Shown here: in pieces, positions 42,681 through 51,274 of the stretch | How positions within the stretch are numbered: position 1 is the first letter of the stretch | How the letters are laid out: each line of letters opens with the position of its first letter | Origin: an uncultured Bdellovibrionales bacterium | Lineage (GTDB): Bacteria > Bdellovibrionota > Bdellovibrionia > Bdellovibrionales > UBA1609 | Assembly (NCBI GenBank): GCA_938002015.1 | Contig: CALLAU010000076.1 | Coordinates: 1 to 63,990, forward strand | Length of the DNA: 63,990 nt | Reading direction: 5' to 3' | Translations under genes and position numbers: made by a program | Notes under the pieces: generated by a model | Databases searched by the model: none | Seen by the model: only the letters and a program-made list of their open reading frames with translations | Told to the model about the DNA's origin: nothing

Positions 42681-44465
42681 ATGGAATATCGTAATATCGC
42701 AGTTATAGCTCACGTTGATCATGGAAAAACAACGCTTGTTGACCAGCTCCTTAGGCAGTCAGGAGTTTTTGGAGAGCACCAGGAAGTTACAGACAGGCTT
42801 ATGGATTCAATGGATATTGAAAAAGAGCGTGGAATTACGATTGCTGCAAAGAATGCCTCTTTTACATATAACGACGTTAAAGTGAATATTGTTGATACTC
42901 CAGGTCACGGAGACTTTGGTGGTGAAGTGGAGAGAATCCTTAATATGGTTGATGGAGCTCTTCTTTTAGTTGATGCGGCTGAAGGTCCTCTTCCACAGAC
43001 TAGGTTTGTTTTAAATAAAGCTTTAGAGCAGAACAAAAAAATCATTGTTGTTTTAAACAAGGTTGATAGAGGAGATGCTAGGGCTGAAGAAGTTGTTTCT
43101 GAAATAGAAGAGCTTTTCTTTGATCTGGCTAAAACTGATGATCAACTAGATTTTGAAGTTGTTTACGCAATTGCTAGAGATGGAAAAGCGTCGCAAGATT
43201 TAAACGCTGTTGAAAGTACAGATAATATTAATTGTATTTTTGATCTGATTCTTTCGGAGATTCCAAAGCCAAAAACAACAGAAGGTGATTTTACAATGCT
43301 TTGCTCTGATATTCAGTACTCAAAGTTTGTTGGCCGTCTTGCTGTAGGAAGAGTTTTAAGTGGAACGGTTAAAGTTGGAGACTCTTTAAAAAGATTTATG
43401 GCAGGAGATAAGGTTGAAAAGCTTCGTGTAAGTTCACTTTTGACTTTTTCAGGAAATGAGACTGCAAATGTTGAAACTTTAGAAGCTGGTGACATAGCAA
43501 TTGTTTCAGGTTTTGAAAATATTGAAATTGGAGATTCTTTGTGTGCAGAAACTGTTGAAAAAGCACTTCCAAGAATTGAAATTGATGAGCCTACAGTAGG
43601 GCTTTTTATTTCCGTTAATGATGGCCCATTTGCAGGGTTAGAGGGTAAAGAGGTTACTAGTAGAAAGATTCTAGAGCGTCTAGAGACAGAGTGCTTACAA
43701 AATGTTTCTATTAGACTGAGAATGACAGAAAGATCAGACACGTTTCAGCTTGTAGGAAGGGGAGAGCTTCAGCTTGCTGTTATTATGGAAACTTTTAGAC
43801 GTGAAGGCTTTGAGTTTTTAATAAGTCAGCCAAGAGTCGTGATGAAAGAAATTGACGGGGTTCAATGTGAGCCAATTGAAAAAGTTTATATTGATGTTCA
43901 AACAGAGTATACAGGTGCTGTGACTCAAAAACTTCAAGAGAGAAAAGGTATAGTTGTTGGGATGGTGAATAGAGAGTCTGGGCGAAGTCAGCTTCAGTTT
44001 GAAATTCCTTCGCGCGGTCTTATTGGTTATGGAAGTCAGTTTTTAACAGATACAAGAGGTACAGGTTTACTTAGTACAGAGTTTAAAGAATATGCTCCAT
44101 ATAAAGGGGATATTAAAAAACGTCAGGCTGGAAGAATTGTTTCTGATAGAAAAGGTAAATCTACGACCTACTCTTTATTTAATTTAGAAGATAGGGGAAC
44201 TTTATTCATAGGTGCTGGAGTTGAAGTTTATAAAGGCATGATCATTGGCCAATATAATAAAGGTAAAGAGCTAAATGTTAATGTTTGCAGAGAGAAAAAA
44301 CTTACTAACGTAAGAGCTTCAGGAACAGATGAGGCGGCTAAACTTACTAGGCTTAATCAAATGACTTTAGAGCAGGCTTTAGAGTGGATTGTTGATGATG
44401 AGCTTATTGAGCTTACTCCAAAGTCCATCCGCCTTAGAATCAATGATTTAAATAGGCATATCTAA
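42681..44465 (+). CDS. typA: Translational GTPase TypA/BipA
   Basis: 594 residues. G1 AHVDHGKTTLVDQLL, switch ERGITI, G3 DTPGHGDFGGEVER, G4 NKVDRGDA. Domains II, III and V are followed by the BipA-specific C-terminal domain (MVNRESGRSQLQFEIPSRGLIGY, in part SRGLIGYGSQFLTDT, and later CREKKLTNVRASGTDEA). BipA binds ribosomes and is needed for assembly of the large subunit at low temperature and under stress. Length is normal. It is transcribed alone. Confidence 0.96.
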   Translation: MEYRNIAVIAHVDHGKTTLVDQLLRQSGVFGEHQEVTDRLMDSMDIEKERGITIAAKNASFTYNDVKVNIVDTPGHGDFGGEVERILNMVDGALLLVDAAEGPLPQTRFVLNKALEQNKKIIVVLNKVDRGDARAEEVVSEIEELFFDLAKTDDQLDFEVVYAIARDGKASQDLNAVESTDNINCIFDLILSEIPKPKTTEGDFTMLCSDIQYSKFVGRLAVGRVLSGTVKVGDSLKRFMAGDKVEKLRVSSLLTFSGNETANVETLEAGDIAIVSGFENIEIGDSLCAETVEKALPRIEIDEPTVGLFISVNDGPFAGLEGKEVTSRKILERLETECLQNVSIRLRMTERSDTFQLVGRGELQLAVIMETFRREGFEFLISQPRVVMKEIDGVQCEPIEKVYIDVQTEYTGAVTQKLQERKGIVVGMVNRESGRSQLQFEIPSRGLIGYGSQFLTDTRGTGLLSTEFKEYAPYKGDIKKRQAGRIVSDRKGKSTTYSLFNLEDRGTLFIGAGVEVYKGMIIGQYNKGKELNVNVCREKKLTNVRASGTDEAAKLTRLNQMTLEQALEWIVDDELIELTPKSIRLRINDLNRHI

Positions 44466-44533
44466 AGTCTTTATTATTTACATTTTAAGAAATTAGCATT
44501 TTAAAAATAGCATCAAGTGATTATATTATCTTG

Positions 44534-45007
44534 ATGTTAAAAGTAGTTTCTTACAAGCCAGAATATAAACAGTTTTTTTATGATATAAATTATGAGTGGG
44601 TTTCTTCTATGTTTGAAGTAGAAGAAGTCGATGAAAAGGTTATGAGTAACCCCGAAGAAGAGATCATAAAAAAAGGTGGAGAAGTTTTATTTGTTTTAGA
44701 TAAAAATGATATACCAATTGGCACAGCAGCTCTTAAGCCAGATCATATAGGTGGAGTGGAGCTTACTAAGATGGGTGTATTTAGTTCTGCACGCGGTCTA
44801 GGGGCTGGTAAAGTTATATTAAAAGCTGCAATTGAAAAAGGTTTAAGTATGAACTCAAAAAGACTTTATCTTTTAACTAATAAAAAATGTGAAGCAGCAA
44901 TTCATTTGTATTTAAAAAATGGTTTTAAACATTCAGAATCTGTTATGACAGATGTTGGTGATAGTTACCAAAGAAGCAATGTTGCTATGGAATATGTAGG
45001 TAATTAA
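44534..45007 (+). CDS. GNAT-family N-acetyltransferase
   Basis: 157 residues. Acetyl-CoA-binding GNAT core: VELTKMGVFSSARGLGAGKVILKAAIEKG contains the Q/R-x-x-G-x-G/A loop as SARGLGAGK, followed by LYLLTNKKCEAAIHLYLKNGF, where the C-terminal beta-bulge is seen. The substrate is unknown. I start at the ATG at 44534; the track-like TTG three bases earlier adds one residue. There is no clear ribosome binding site. It converges on the small exported protein gene. Confidence 0.85.
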   Translation: MLKVVSYKPEYKQFFYDINYEWVSSMFEVEEVDEKVMSNPEEEIIKKGGEVLFVLDKNDIPIGTAALKPDHIGGVELTKMGVFSSARGLGAGKVILKAAIEKGLSMNSKRLYLLTNKKCEAAIHLYLKNGFKHSESVMTDVGDSYQRSNVAMEYVGN

Positions 45008-45012
45008 AAAGT

Positions 45013-45423
45013 TTATTTCCTTGCAGGAGAACTTCGTTTTTCTATATCTCCAGCTATTTGCTTTAACATTGTTTTAAATTCTGCAGGCATCCTATCTGCT
45101 AAGACAGCCGGGTTTGATTTAGCACGGTTTAAAATTTGCTGCATTTTTGCGGGGTCCCCATTAGCTTCTTCAGCAACACTTTTAAGCATTAGTGCTGCCA
45201 TATCATAAGCCTTATTTACATTTTGCTGACTCCCTAAAAAGTCTACTGCTTTTTGATGTGCGGCTTGTGCGCTGGGAGACTCTTTAACAACGCTCATTCG
45301 ATCAGCTGGGTTTCTAAGTAAATCTTGAGTTTGCTTTAAGGCACTTTGTTGGTCTTGGCTTAGTTTTGCATTTACAGGAAATGCTATAACACTAATGATT
45401 AAATATATAAGGAGTTCTTTCAT
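45013..45423 (-). CDS. Small exported helical protein of unknown function
   Basis: 136 residues with a signal peptide (MKELLIYLIISVIAFPVNAK). The mature part is Gln- and Ala-rich and looks all-helical (LSQDQQSALKQTQDLL, KMQQILNRAKSNPAVL). No cysteine and no known motif. I do not recognise it. The downstream 234-bp region (45424-45657) is AT-rich without another gene. Confidence 0.65.
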   Translation of the reverse strand: MKELLIYLIISVIAFPVNAKLSQDQQSALKQTQDLLRNPADRMSVVKESPSAQAAHQKAVDFLGSQQNVNKAYDMAALMLKSVAEEANGDPAKMQQILNRAKSNPAVLADRMPAEFKTMLKQIAGDIEKRSSPARK

Positions 45424-45657
45424 AAGTTATTTATCGGGCTAGGTTTAGAATAAATAAAGACTAAAGTCTGTAATCTCTTAAGTTATAAAGATTAAGTACT
45501 TAAAGTTAGCGAAAGTCTATTCAAAAGAAAGAAGACTTAAAAAAATTAGTTAAATAAATAAACGCTTTTTGTAAAATTTTGTCTCACAAATCTACATTTT
45601 CCTATATGAAAGAGAACTTTAATCCGAAATGAGTTATATGAGGCAAAAGTTATAAAC

Positions 45658-47082
45658 ATGAAAGTATCTACTTTGGTATTTACCTTAATTACATTGCTCA
45701 TTCCTTTTGGAGCAGTTGCAGATTCAGTTCATTTAAGAATGAGAGTGAACTATCAAACTGCTATGTCTCATATTGAAGAAAAAGACCTTTTTGTTGTTAA
45801 AGAACTAGCTCAAGTTGCTAAAAAGTTTCCAAATTCAAGAATACTCATTGGAGGTCATACTGATATTATAGGAAGTTACTCTATGAACTTAGAGCTCTCA
45901 AAAGGGAGAGCTGAGATATTTAAAATGTGGCTTTTAAGATATGGTGTAGAAGAAGATAGAATTGAGACTAAATGGTTTAGTTATGACGCTCCAGTTGCAA
46001 CAAATACTACCCCTCAAGGTCGTAGTCAAAATCGTAGAGTGGTTGCAACTATTTACAGTTTAAGTAGTGCAGAAGCTAAGTCATTATCAAAATATATTAA
46101 GAATTCACAAGAGTTTGGTGACATTCAAAACGAAAGTGCAAAAGTAGATTCCTATGTAGATAAAGTGTTAATCCCAAAAATTAAGGAAAAAGAAGAAGAA
46201 ACTGTTGGTGTGGGGCAATCAAAAGAGATTCTTGAGATAGAAGAAGATTTTCAATCATCTAGTAATGAGACTAGTTCATCTGATCAAAAACTTGAGCAAG
46301 TGACTTCTGAACTTTTTGAAAATGAAGATTTTGATTCAAGTCATGGTGCTAAAGGACAAGGTAATATCAGCAATGAGACGAACACTAAAAAAGAAGAACT
46401 GAAGTATTCGGATTCAAATTTAAAAAAGAAAAAACTTAGTCATCGCTACTATCTTGGTTGGAGTCTTATAGACAGTGAGATAAATGCTAAGAGAACTGGT
46501 TTTGAAGCTCTGTGGGTTACAGATTTTATTCACTCACTATCTCTAGCATATCAACTTCAGTTAGGCAGTAGGATTTGGCTAGGTCTTAATGCTGAGTACA
46601 GAGGCCAAGATTACAAAAATGAGAACAATCCTATTTATTCTTGGGATGAGGATACCCCAGACTTAATTAAAATCGGAGCTTTGTTAAATTATGAGCCGAG
46701 TAAATCTTTTGGTATAAGCTTCAACTTAAGTTATTCAGAAAAAATATTTGTTATTACTAATGTTTTAGATATTACTTTACAAAAAGAAGATATGTTTGTG
46801 CTAGATGCTAATGGAATTTATAAGTTTTATGAAAACAAAAAATACAGCTCACGAATAAACTTTGGCTTTAACTTGCCTATATCAAGTAGCAGTGACTTAG
46901 ACCTAAGTGGTTCAGTAGGAATCTTACTTGGAGCTGATTTATCTTTAAAGAAAGTAATGAAAAACTATGATCTAAATATTGGAATTTTATATGGAACGGA
47001 AGTTTATGAAAATATTCAAAATGATCAAGATGAGCAGTTTATTAGGTTAAATTTTAAATTTCAAAACAGGAAATGGCTTTAA
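45658..47082 (+). CDS. Exported protein: N-terminal OmpA-like domain plus C-terminal beta-barrel-like region
   Basis: 474 residues. Signal peptide MKVSTLVFTLITLLIPFGAVA, then an OmpA-like peptidoglycan-binding domain at about residues 25-135 (RILIGGHTDIIGSYSMNLELS, in part GGHTDIIGSYSMNLE; TPQGRSQNRRVVATI). A charged, Ser/Glu-rich linker of roughly 110 residues follows. Residues ~255-474 alternate hydrophobic and polar residues like outer-membrane beta strands (SLAYQLQLGSRIWLGLNAEY, SRINFGFNLPIS) and end in aromatic-charged FKFQNRKWL. In normal OmpA the barrel comes first, so the domain order is reversed. It would link peptidoglycan to the outer membrane. Confidence 0.75.
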   Translation: MKVSTLVFTLITLLIPFGAVADSVHLRMRVNYQTAMSHIEEKDLFVVKELAQVAKKFPNSRILIGGHTDIIGSYSMNLELSKGRAEIFKMWLLRYGVEEDRIETKWFSYDAPVATNTTPQGRSQNRRVVATIYSLSSAEAKSLSKYIKNSQEFGDIQNESAKVDSYVDKVLIPKIKEKEEETVGVGQSKEILEIEEDFQSSSNETSSSDQKLEQVTSELFENEDFDSSHGAKGQGNISNETNTKKEELKYSDSNLKKKKLSHRYYLGWSLIDSEINAKRTGFEALWVTDFIHSLSLAYQLQLGSRIWLGLNAEYRGQDYKNENNPIYSWDEDTPDLIKIGALLNYEPSKSFGISFNLSYSEKIFVITNVLDITLQKEDMFVLDANGIYKFYENKKYSSRINFGFNLPISSSSDLDLSGSVGILLGADLSLKKVMKNYDLNIGILYGTEVYENIQNDQDEQFIRLNFKFQNRKWL

Positions 47083-47274
47083 AATAAGAAGTAGTGGTAT
47101 TGTATTAAAATGAGATTATCTCATATTTAAGACTAACAAAATTTACTCTGAATAGTTATTTAAATTGATATGAGCTTAATTATATAAGGATTGTAAAACT
47201 ATATTTAACTTAATGCTTGTTTCAAAAATACAAAGAGTACTTCTGCTTCATTTGTGTCGATAAAGTACTTGAGT

Positions 47275-49413
47275 ATGCATAGTATAAAAATAAGTTTACT
47301 TATCTTTATTTTGTTGTTCTGTGGTTGTGGTAAAGTCTTAAGTAATAAAAAATTTTCTCAAGTATCTGGTGTTGAGCTGTCTTGGAATCAACAACCCAAT
47401 ATAACAACATCAAATGTTGGTTCTTATCCTGTATCAGGAAGATGTGGTTCTGATTTTGGGATTGTAAGTGTTAATGTTGAAATACCCAGTATTGTGCAAC
47501 AATCTTTTCCTTGTATTAATGATGAGTTTTTTGGTGCTGTTAATTTATCTGCTGTTGGGCTACCTCAGGGCCCTACAGTTTTAGTTGCAACTCAAGTTGG
47601 GATACCTGTTGAGGCAATTATTTACCCTAGAGTAAACTCCATTCCTCCCATCGCTCCAGTTATCGTATCACCACTTGGTGGCAGTACATTGCTTGCTTCA
47701 GCACAAACTATATCTGGAACATGTCAAAGAAATGCTACTGTAAGAATAACAAGTGGTATTGTAGGTGCTCCAATTACAACTTCTTGTAATTCAAGTGGAA
47801 ATTTTAGCTTAAGTGCAACACTGACAAGCCCTGATGGGCTGAAAACTTTGGTAGCAGAGCAGTTTGATAGTGATGGCAATACCTCACCCACTTCTAGTAT
47901 TAATGTAAATTTAGACCCTTTTAGACTTATGATAAGTGCTGGAGGAACAGCAGGTTTAAGCGCTGAAATAGCTTTACTTCTTCAAAGTGGTTCTACTTGG
48001 AGTATTGATTGGGGTGATGGAACTACTAGTTCTGGCCACGCTTCAGGTTCTGCTGCTGGTGACTTGGTATCTCATACCTATTCAGGTCCTTACACAGGGC
48101 CGGTGCGTTTTGAAAATTTAGATGCTAGTGATGTGCGTGAAATTTTAATAAGAGCTGGAGGCTGGAGTTTTGATTTAGCGGACCTTCCATCCGGTTTAAC
48201 AAGCTTTAATGATTTAGGGACAAGGAATTTAATTCAGGGAAATTTAGGTAGTTTGCCATCAAGTTTAATCTTTTTAAGACTCATGGGTAGCAATATAGTA
48301 AGTGGTGATATTATGAACCTACCAGCAGGGCTTACCTCTTTTAGGCTTGAAGGAAGAAATACTATTAATGGTGATGTGGCAAATCTGCCACTAGGCTTAA
48401 CATACTATAGAGTTAATGGTGACAATACGGTCACTGGAGATATAGCAAACATCCCAGCAAGTTTAGTTGAGTTTAGAAGTGAAGGTGATAACACAACATT
48501 TGGAAATATTTCGACACTCAAGACGGGGCTTCAAACCTATAGAAATAGTGGTGATAATACAGTCACCGGAGATATTGCCAATATAGATTCTTCAATCACT
48601 TACTTTTATAGTTTTGGTGATTCTACAATTTCTGGTGATATTGCTAACTTAAAACCAACAATGGAGTACTTTTATAGTCATAGTTTATTAAATACTATTA
48701 GTGGAAATATAAGTAATTTGCCTGTGGGGATTCGTAATTTTTTAGTTGAAGGGTTAAATACTGTAACAGGAGATATCAATAACATTCCAGCCTTAGTAAC
48801 AACTTTTCAGGTTAGAGGTAACTCAACGCTTTCAGGTGATATAGCTAATATTAAAGCAGGTATGCTGACATTTAGAGTAGGTGGTAATGCTACAGTAAGT
48901 GGTGATATTGCAAACGTGCCAGCAGGTCTAGAGCGTTTATACTTAGAAGGAAATAATACAACAACAGGAGATATTGCGGGTCTCCCGGCAAGTTTAGAGT
49001 ATTATGTAAATAGAGGAGGTAATACCACTTTTGGTGATGTCAGTAATTTGCCATCTAATATGGTATACTACCTAAATGAAGGGCTTAATACGACAAGTGG
49101 CTCCATTAATAACCTTCCTGCGACTTTAACAACGTTCTCTTCTAGAGGAAGTGGTACCGCGACATCAACAGGTACTTCTTGGAGTTCACTTACAAACGGT
49201 TTTTCAATATTTTCTTTAAGAGATAATACAGTAAGAACTCAAACTGAAATAGATAATATTTTGATTGCTCTATCTAGTGTGACAAGCTGGGGAGGTGGAG
49301 CAAACTCAACTGTTAATTTGACAGGAACTAATAATGCGGCTCCTAGTGCTGTCGGTAACGCCGCTATCACAACTATTTTAGGAAATGGTTGTGCTAGTGT
49401 TTTAACTAATTAA
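47275..49413 (+). CDS. Surface lipoprotein with Ig-like, PKD-like and 22-residue solenoid repeats
   Basis: 712 residues from the ATG at 47275; an in-frame GTG at 47254 is less likely. Lipobox LLFCGCGK. A bacterial Ig-like domain near residues 125-215 (ISGTCQRNATVRITS) and a PKD-like segment (WSIDWGDGTTSSG) are followed by fourteen repeats of 22 residues with consensus NTxxGDIANLPaxLxxfrxxGd. Such regular leucine-rich-like repeats form a beta solenoid, typical of adhesins. It ends GCASVLTN, a C-terminal cysteine motif shared with the large paralogues downstream. Unknown ligand; a role in attachment to other cells is plausible. Confidence 0.8.
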   Translation: MHSIKISLLIFILLFCGCGKVLSNKKFSQVSGVELSWNQQPNITTSNVGSYPVSGRCGSDFGIVSVNVEIPSIVQQSFPCINDEFFGAVNLSAVGLPQGPTVLVATQVGIPVEAIIYPRVNSIPPIAPVIVSPLGGSTLLASAQTISGTCQRNATVRITSGIVGAPITTSCNSSGNFSLSATLTSPDGLKTLVAEQFDSDGNTSPTSSINVNLDPFRLMISAGGTAGLSAEIALLLQSGSTWSIDWGDGTTSSGHASGSAAGDLVSHTYSGPYTGPVRFENLDASDVREILIRAGGWSFDLADLPSGLTSFNDLGTRNLIQGNLGSLPSSLIFLRLMGSNIVSGDIMNLPAGLTSFRLEGRNTINGDVANLPLGLTYYRVNGDNTVTGDIANIPASLVEFRSEGDNTTFGNISTLKTGLQTYRNSGDNTVTGDIANIDSSITYFYSFGDSTISGDIANLKPTMEYFYSHSLLNTISGNISNLPVGIRNFLVEGLNTVTGDINNIPALVTTFQVRGNSTLSGDIANIKAGMLTFRVGGNATVSGDIANVPAGLERLYLEGNNTTTGDIAGLPASLEYYVNRGGNTTFGDVSNLPSNMVYYLNEGLNTTSGSINNLPATLTTFSSRGSGTATSTGTSWSSLTNGFSIFSLRDNTVRTQTEIDNILIALSSVTSWGGGANSTVNLTGTNNAAPSAVGNAAITTILGNGCASVLTN
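48226..49152 (+). repeat. Fourteen tandem 66-bp coding repeats
   Basis: Each unit encodes 22 residues starting [NSA]-[LIT]-[IVTL] and containing the G-D-I-x-N-[LI] core; unit 7 has one extra residue. They code for the solenoid of the lipoprotein. Units differ in DNA, so the array is old rather than freshly expanded. Confidence 0.88.
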
Positions 49414-49418
49414 TAACT

Positions 49419-49979
49419 TTATGTTTTTTTAGTAGAGATAAATTTATGAAATTTATTGTTTTTAAAGTAATAAACTAATGAGCCTTTTTCAAAATAATTC
49501 ACTTTTAGAGCCTTATTTTTAATTAAAATAGATTTCTGTTCATAATTAGATTTAAGCTTTGTACTTTTAAAAACTGATAAATATGTCCAAAGACCGAATT
49601 CTCGTTTGTTCTTTGATGTTACCATTGATATTGACTGAGGCGGTAAATAAGTTGCTTTATCAAGCTTATGTACTTTAAATCCAGTTTTGTTAGAAACTAG
49701 AGCAAGTAAAAATTCATGCTTTCGATCATGACCCATGACAACATAATCACCAATATTATCTTCATTAAAATTAATGGAGACTATGCCTGGATGACTTGAT
49801 GAAAAAGCAGTTTGAATAGAAGGCATATAGTCTTTTACTGCCCATAGGTTGAAGTCTGGATTATATTTCTTCAGAGCCTGGTATGCTTTTGAGTTAATAG
49901 TTATAAGTGTTCTTTTTTTTTGAGATGAGCAGCTTAATTGAAGGAGTAGTAATAATATAATAGTAACTCTTTTTTGCAT
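49419..49979 (-). CDS. Lipoprotein of unknown function
   Basis: 186 residues. The signal peptide ends in the lipobox LLLQLSCSS, so it is lipidated. The mature part includes NPDFNLWAVKDYMPSIQ, a segment INFNEDNIGDYVVMGHDRKHEFLLAL that resembles one strand of an FG-GAP/VCBS-like repeat (D-x-N-x-D-G-x-x-D pattern, weak), and a basic C-terminus. I do not recognise the family. It converges on the solenoid lipoprotein gene, with 5 bp between stops. Confidence 0.65.
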   Translation of the reverse strand: MQKRVTIILLLLLQLSCSSQKKRTLITINSKAYQALKKYNPDFNLWAVKDYMPSIQTAFSSSHPGIVSINFNEDNIGDYVVMGHDRKHEFLLALVSNKTGFKVHKLDKATYLPPQSISMVTSKNKREFGLWTYLSVFKSTKLKSNYEQKSILIKNKALKVNYFEKGSLVYYFKNNKFHKFISTKKT

Positions 49980-50034
49980 TTAGTAAATTCCTCACTTTGT
50001 ATTCACTAATGATAATAACAAGTATTTATAGTTA

Positions 50035-50050
50035 TGGCATTAAAATTGCT
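50035..50050 (+). promoter_or_regulatory. Sigma-54 type -24/-12 promoter
   Basis: TGGCAT-TAAAA-TTGCT: the invariant GG and GC are exactly 10 bp apart and all but one position of the TGGCAC-N5-TTGCW consensus match. The predicted transcription start (about 12 bp past the GC) is at 50061, one base before the ATG of the PRTase-like gene. Confidence 0.65.
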
Positions 50051-50061
50051 TATATTCTTTT

Positions 50062-51063
50062 ATGTTGTCTAAAGTAATTAATAGAGCGAAATTAAAGATG
50101 GGAACAATAAGCTTTTTGCTTTTATCGTTAATTTCTGTTTCAGCTCAAAGTTACACTTGTGCAGAAATCTTATATGAATCTAGCCAAACTGTTCTTCAAA
50201 AACTAAACACACCATTAACAAGGCCAAATAAAGGTAATGTAATCAATACTGAAGGCTTAAATAATTGGATTGAAGCCCATAGAGGCTTTGGAGCTGACTA
50301 TTATGAGCTTGCAGGTTTTCTAGCTTCAAACATTCAAATGATAACTCAAGTTGAGTTTGAAGAAAGTTTTGCTAGAGCAATGAAAGCATTTCTAGAGAGT
50401 CTTTCTGAAGGGGAAGAGTATTTCTTACTTATCACTGAAGAAAAAGGAAAAGGTCAGTACTGGGTGGCAAGAATAATGATGGATTTGTTTCCAGATTCAA
50501 TGCCAAAAGATATTTTAATTGAGCCAAGTAAAGAAGAGTTCATGTCTTATATTGCTAAAAACCCTCAATCCGTACCTTTAATAGTTGATGACGCTATGTA
50601 TGGTGGACAAGGGGTTGAAGAAGGAATTGCTAGCTATGTTCCTAAAGAATACTTAAGTAATGATAATGTTGTAAACGTTGTTTTGGCAGCATCAACTAAC
50701 TACGCTAAAGGTTCATTAAGACGACGTTACCCTAGCTCTAAAGTTTTCTTTGGTTTTGTGATGTCATCGTTTGGTGAGCATTTGAGTAGAGTTTCAGATA
50801 TGGAGCGTAGAAACAGGCTTAGTTCTGCTTTTGATATGCAGTATGGCGACTTCACAAAAGAGATGACTATAACTGGTTTTGCTCACAAGACAGCTGATAT
50901 GGCGTCAGTTGTTGGTATGAGCTCAGATGATGATTGTAGGTATATAGCTGGGGGTTGTAGAGGAGAGTATGGTACAACAGTTTTAGAAGGTGCTTTAATT
51001 GGCCCTGATAACTTGATTAGAGGTACGATTCCTATATTGCATACTGAAGAAAAGCCTTATTAA
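50062..51063 (+). CDS. Exported phosphoribosyltransferase-like protein
   Basis: 333 residues. The N-terminus (KLKMGTISFLLLSLISVSAQS) is a signal peptide. The middle has the order expected of a type I PRTase core: a strand ending in acids followed by a glycine loop (VPLIVDDAMYGGQGVEEGI, compare the PRPP loop VVDDxxTTG), a helix, then strand VVNVVLAAST, helix AKGSLRRRYP and strand KVFFGFV. The loop lacks the usual Thr residues, so activity is uncertain. The C-terminal part (SSDDDCRYIAGGCRGEYGTT) has a cysteine pair. A start at 50098 (MGTISF) is an alternative if the sigma-54 start at 50061 is right. PRPP is a cytoplasmic substrate, so an exported PRTase would act in another cell (inference). 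Confidence 0.6.
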   Translation: MLSKVINRAKLKMGTISFLLLSLISVSAQSYTCAEILYESSQTVLQKLNTPLTRPNKGNVINTEGLNNWIEAHRGFGADYYELAGFLASNIQMITQVEFEESFARAMKAFLESLSEGEEYFLLITEEKGKGQYWVARIMMDLFPDSMPKDILIEPSKEEFMSYIAKNPQSVPLIVDDAMYGGQGVEEGIASYVPKEYLSNDNVVNVVLAASTNYAKGSLRRRYPSSKVFFGFVMSSFGEHLSRVSDMERRNRLSSAFDMQYGDFTKEMTITGFAHKTADMASVVGMSSDDDCRYIAGGCRGEYGTTVLEGALIGPDNLIRGTIPILHTEEKPY

Positions 51064-51247
51064 CGCTGTATTTTTTATTTCTATGTATTAAAGACTCTAG
51101 TAAAAAATGAGCAAGTATCGAAACAAAAAAGAGGCCCAATTACGGCATTTGTAAAAAAGTTGGTTAGTTTATCCTGACTGGCAGTGCTTGAATACTGGCA
51201 TATCTTAAGTAATTACAAGAGCTTAGCGGCTTCTGTCTTTACGGTCT

Positions 51248-51263
51248 AGGCTTAATAATTGCT
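51248..51263 (+). promoter_or_regulatory. Candidate sigma-54 promoter of the first paralogue
   Basis: AGGCTT-AATAA-TTGCT, with GG (51249-51250) and GC (51261-51262) at the exact N10 spacing; the -12 half is perfect, the -24 half is weaker. The predicted start is 51274, next to the ATG at 51275. Confidence 0.45.
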
Positions 51264-51274
51264 ATGTAAAAGGC

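Noticed and set aside
48226..49152. CRISPR-like regular repeat array
   Set aside because: The 66-bp units are in frame, code for 22-residue repeats and differ in DNA; there are no identical repeats with unique spacers.
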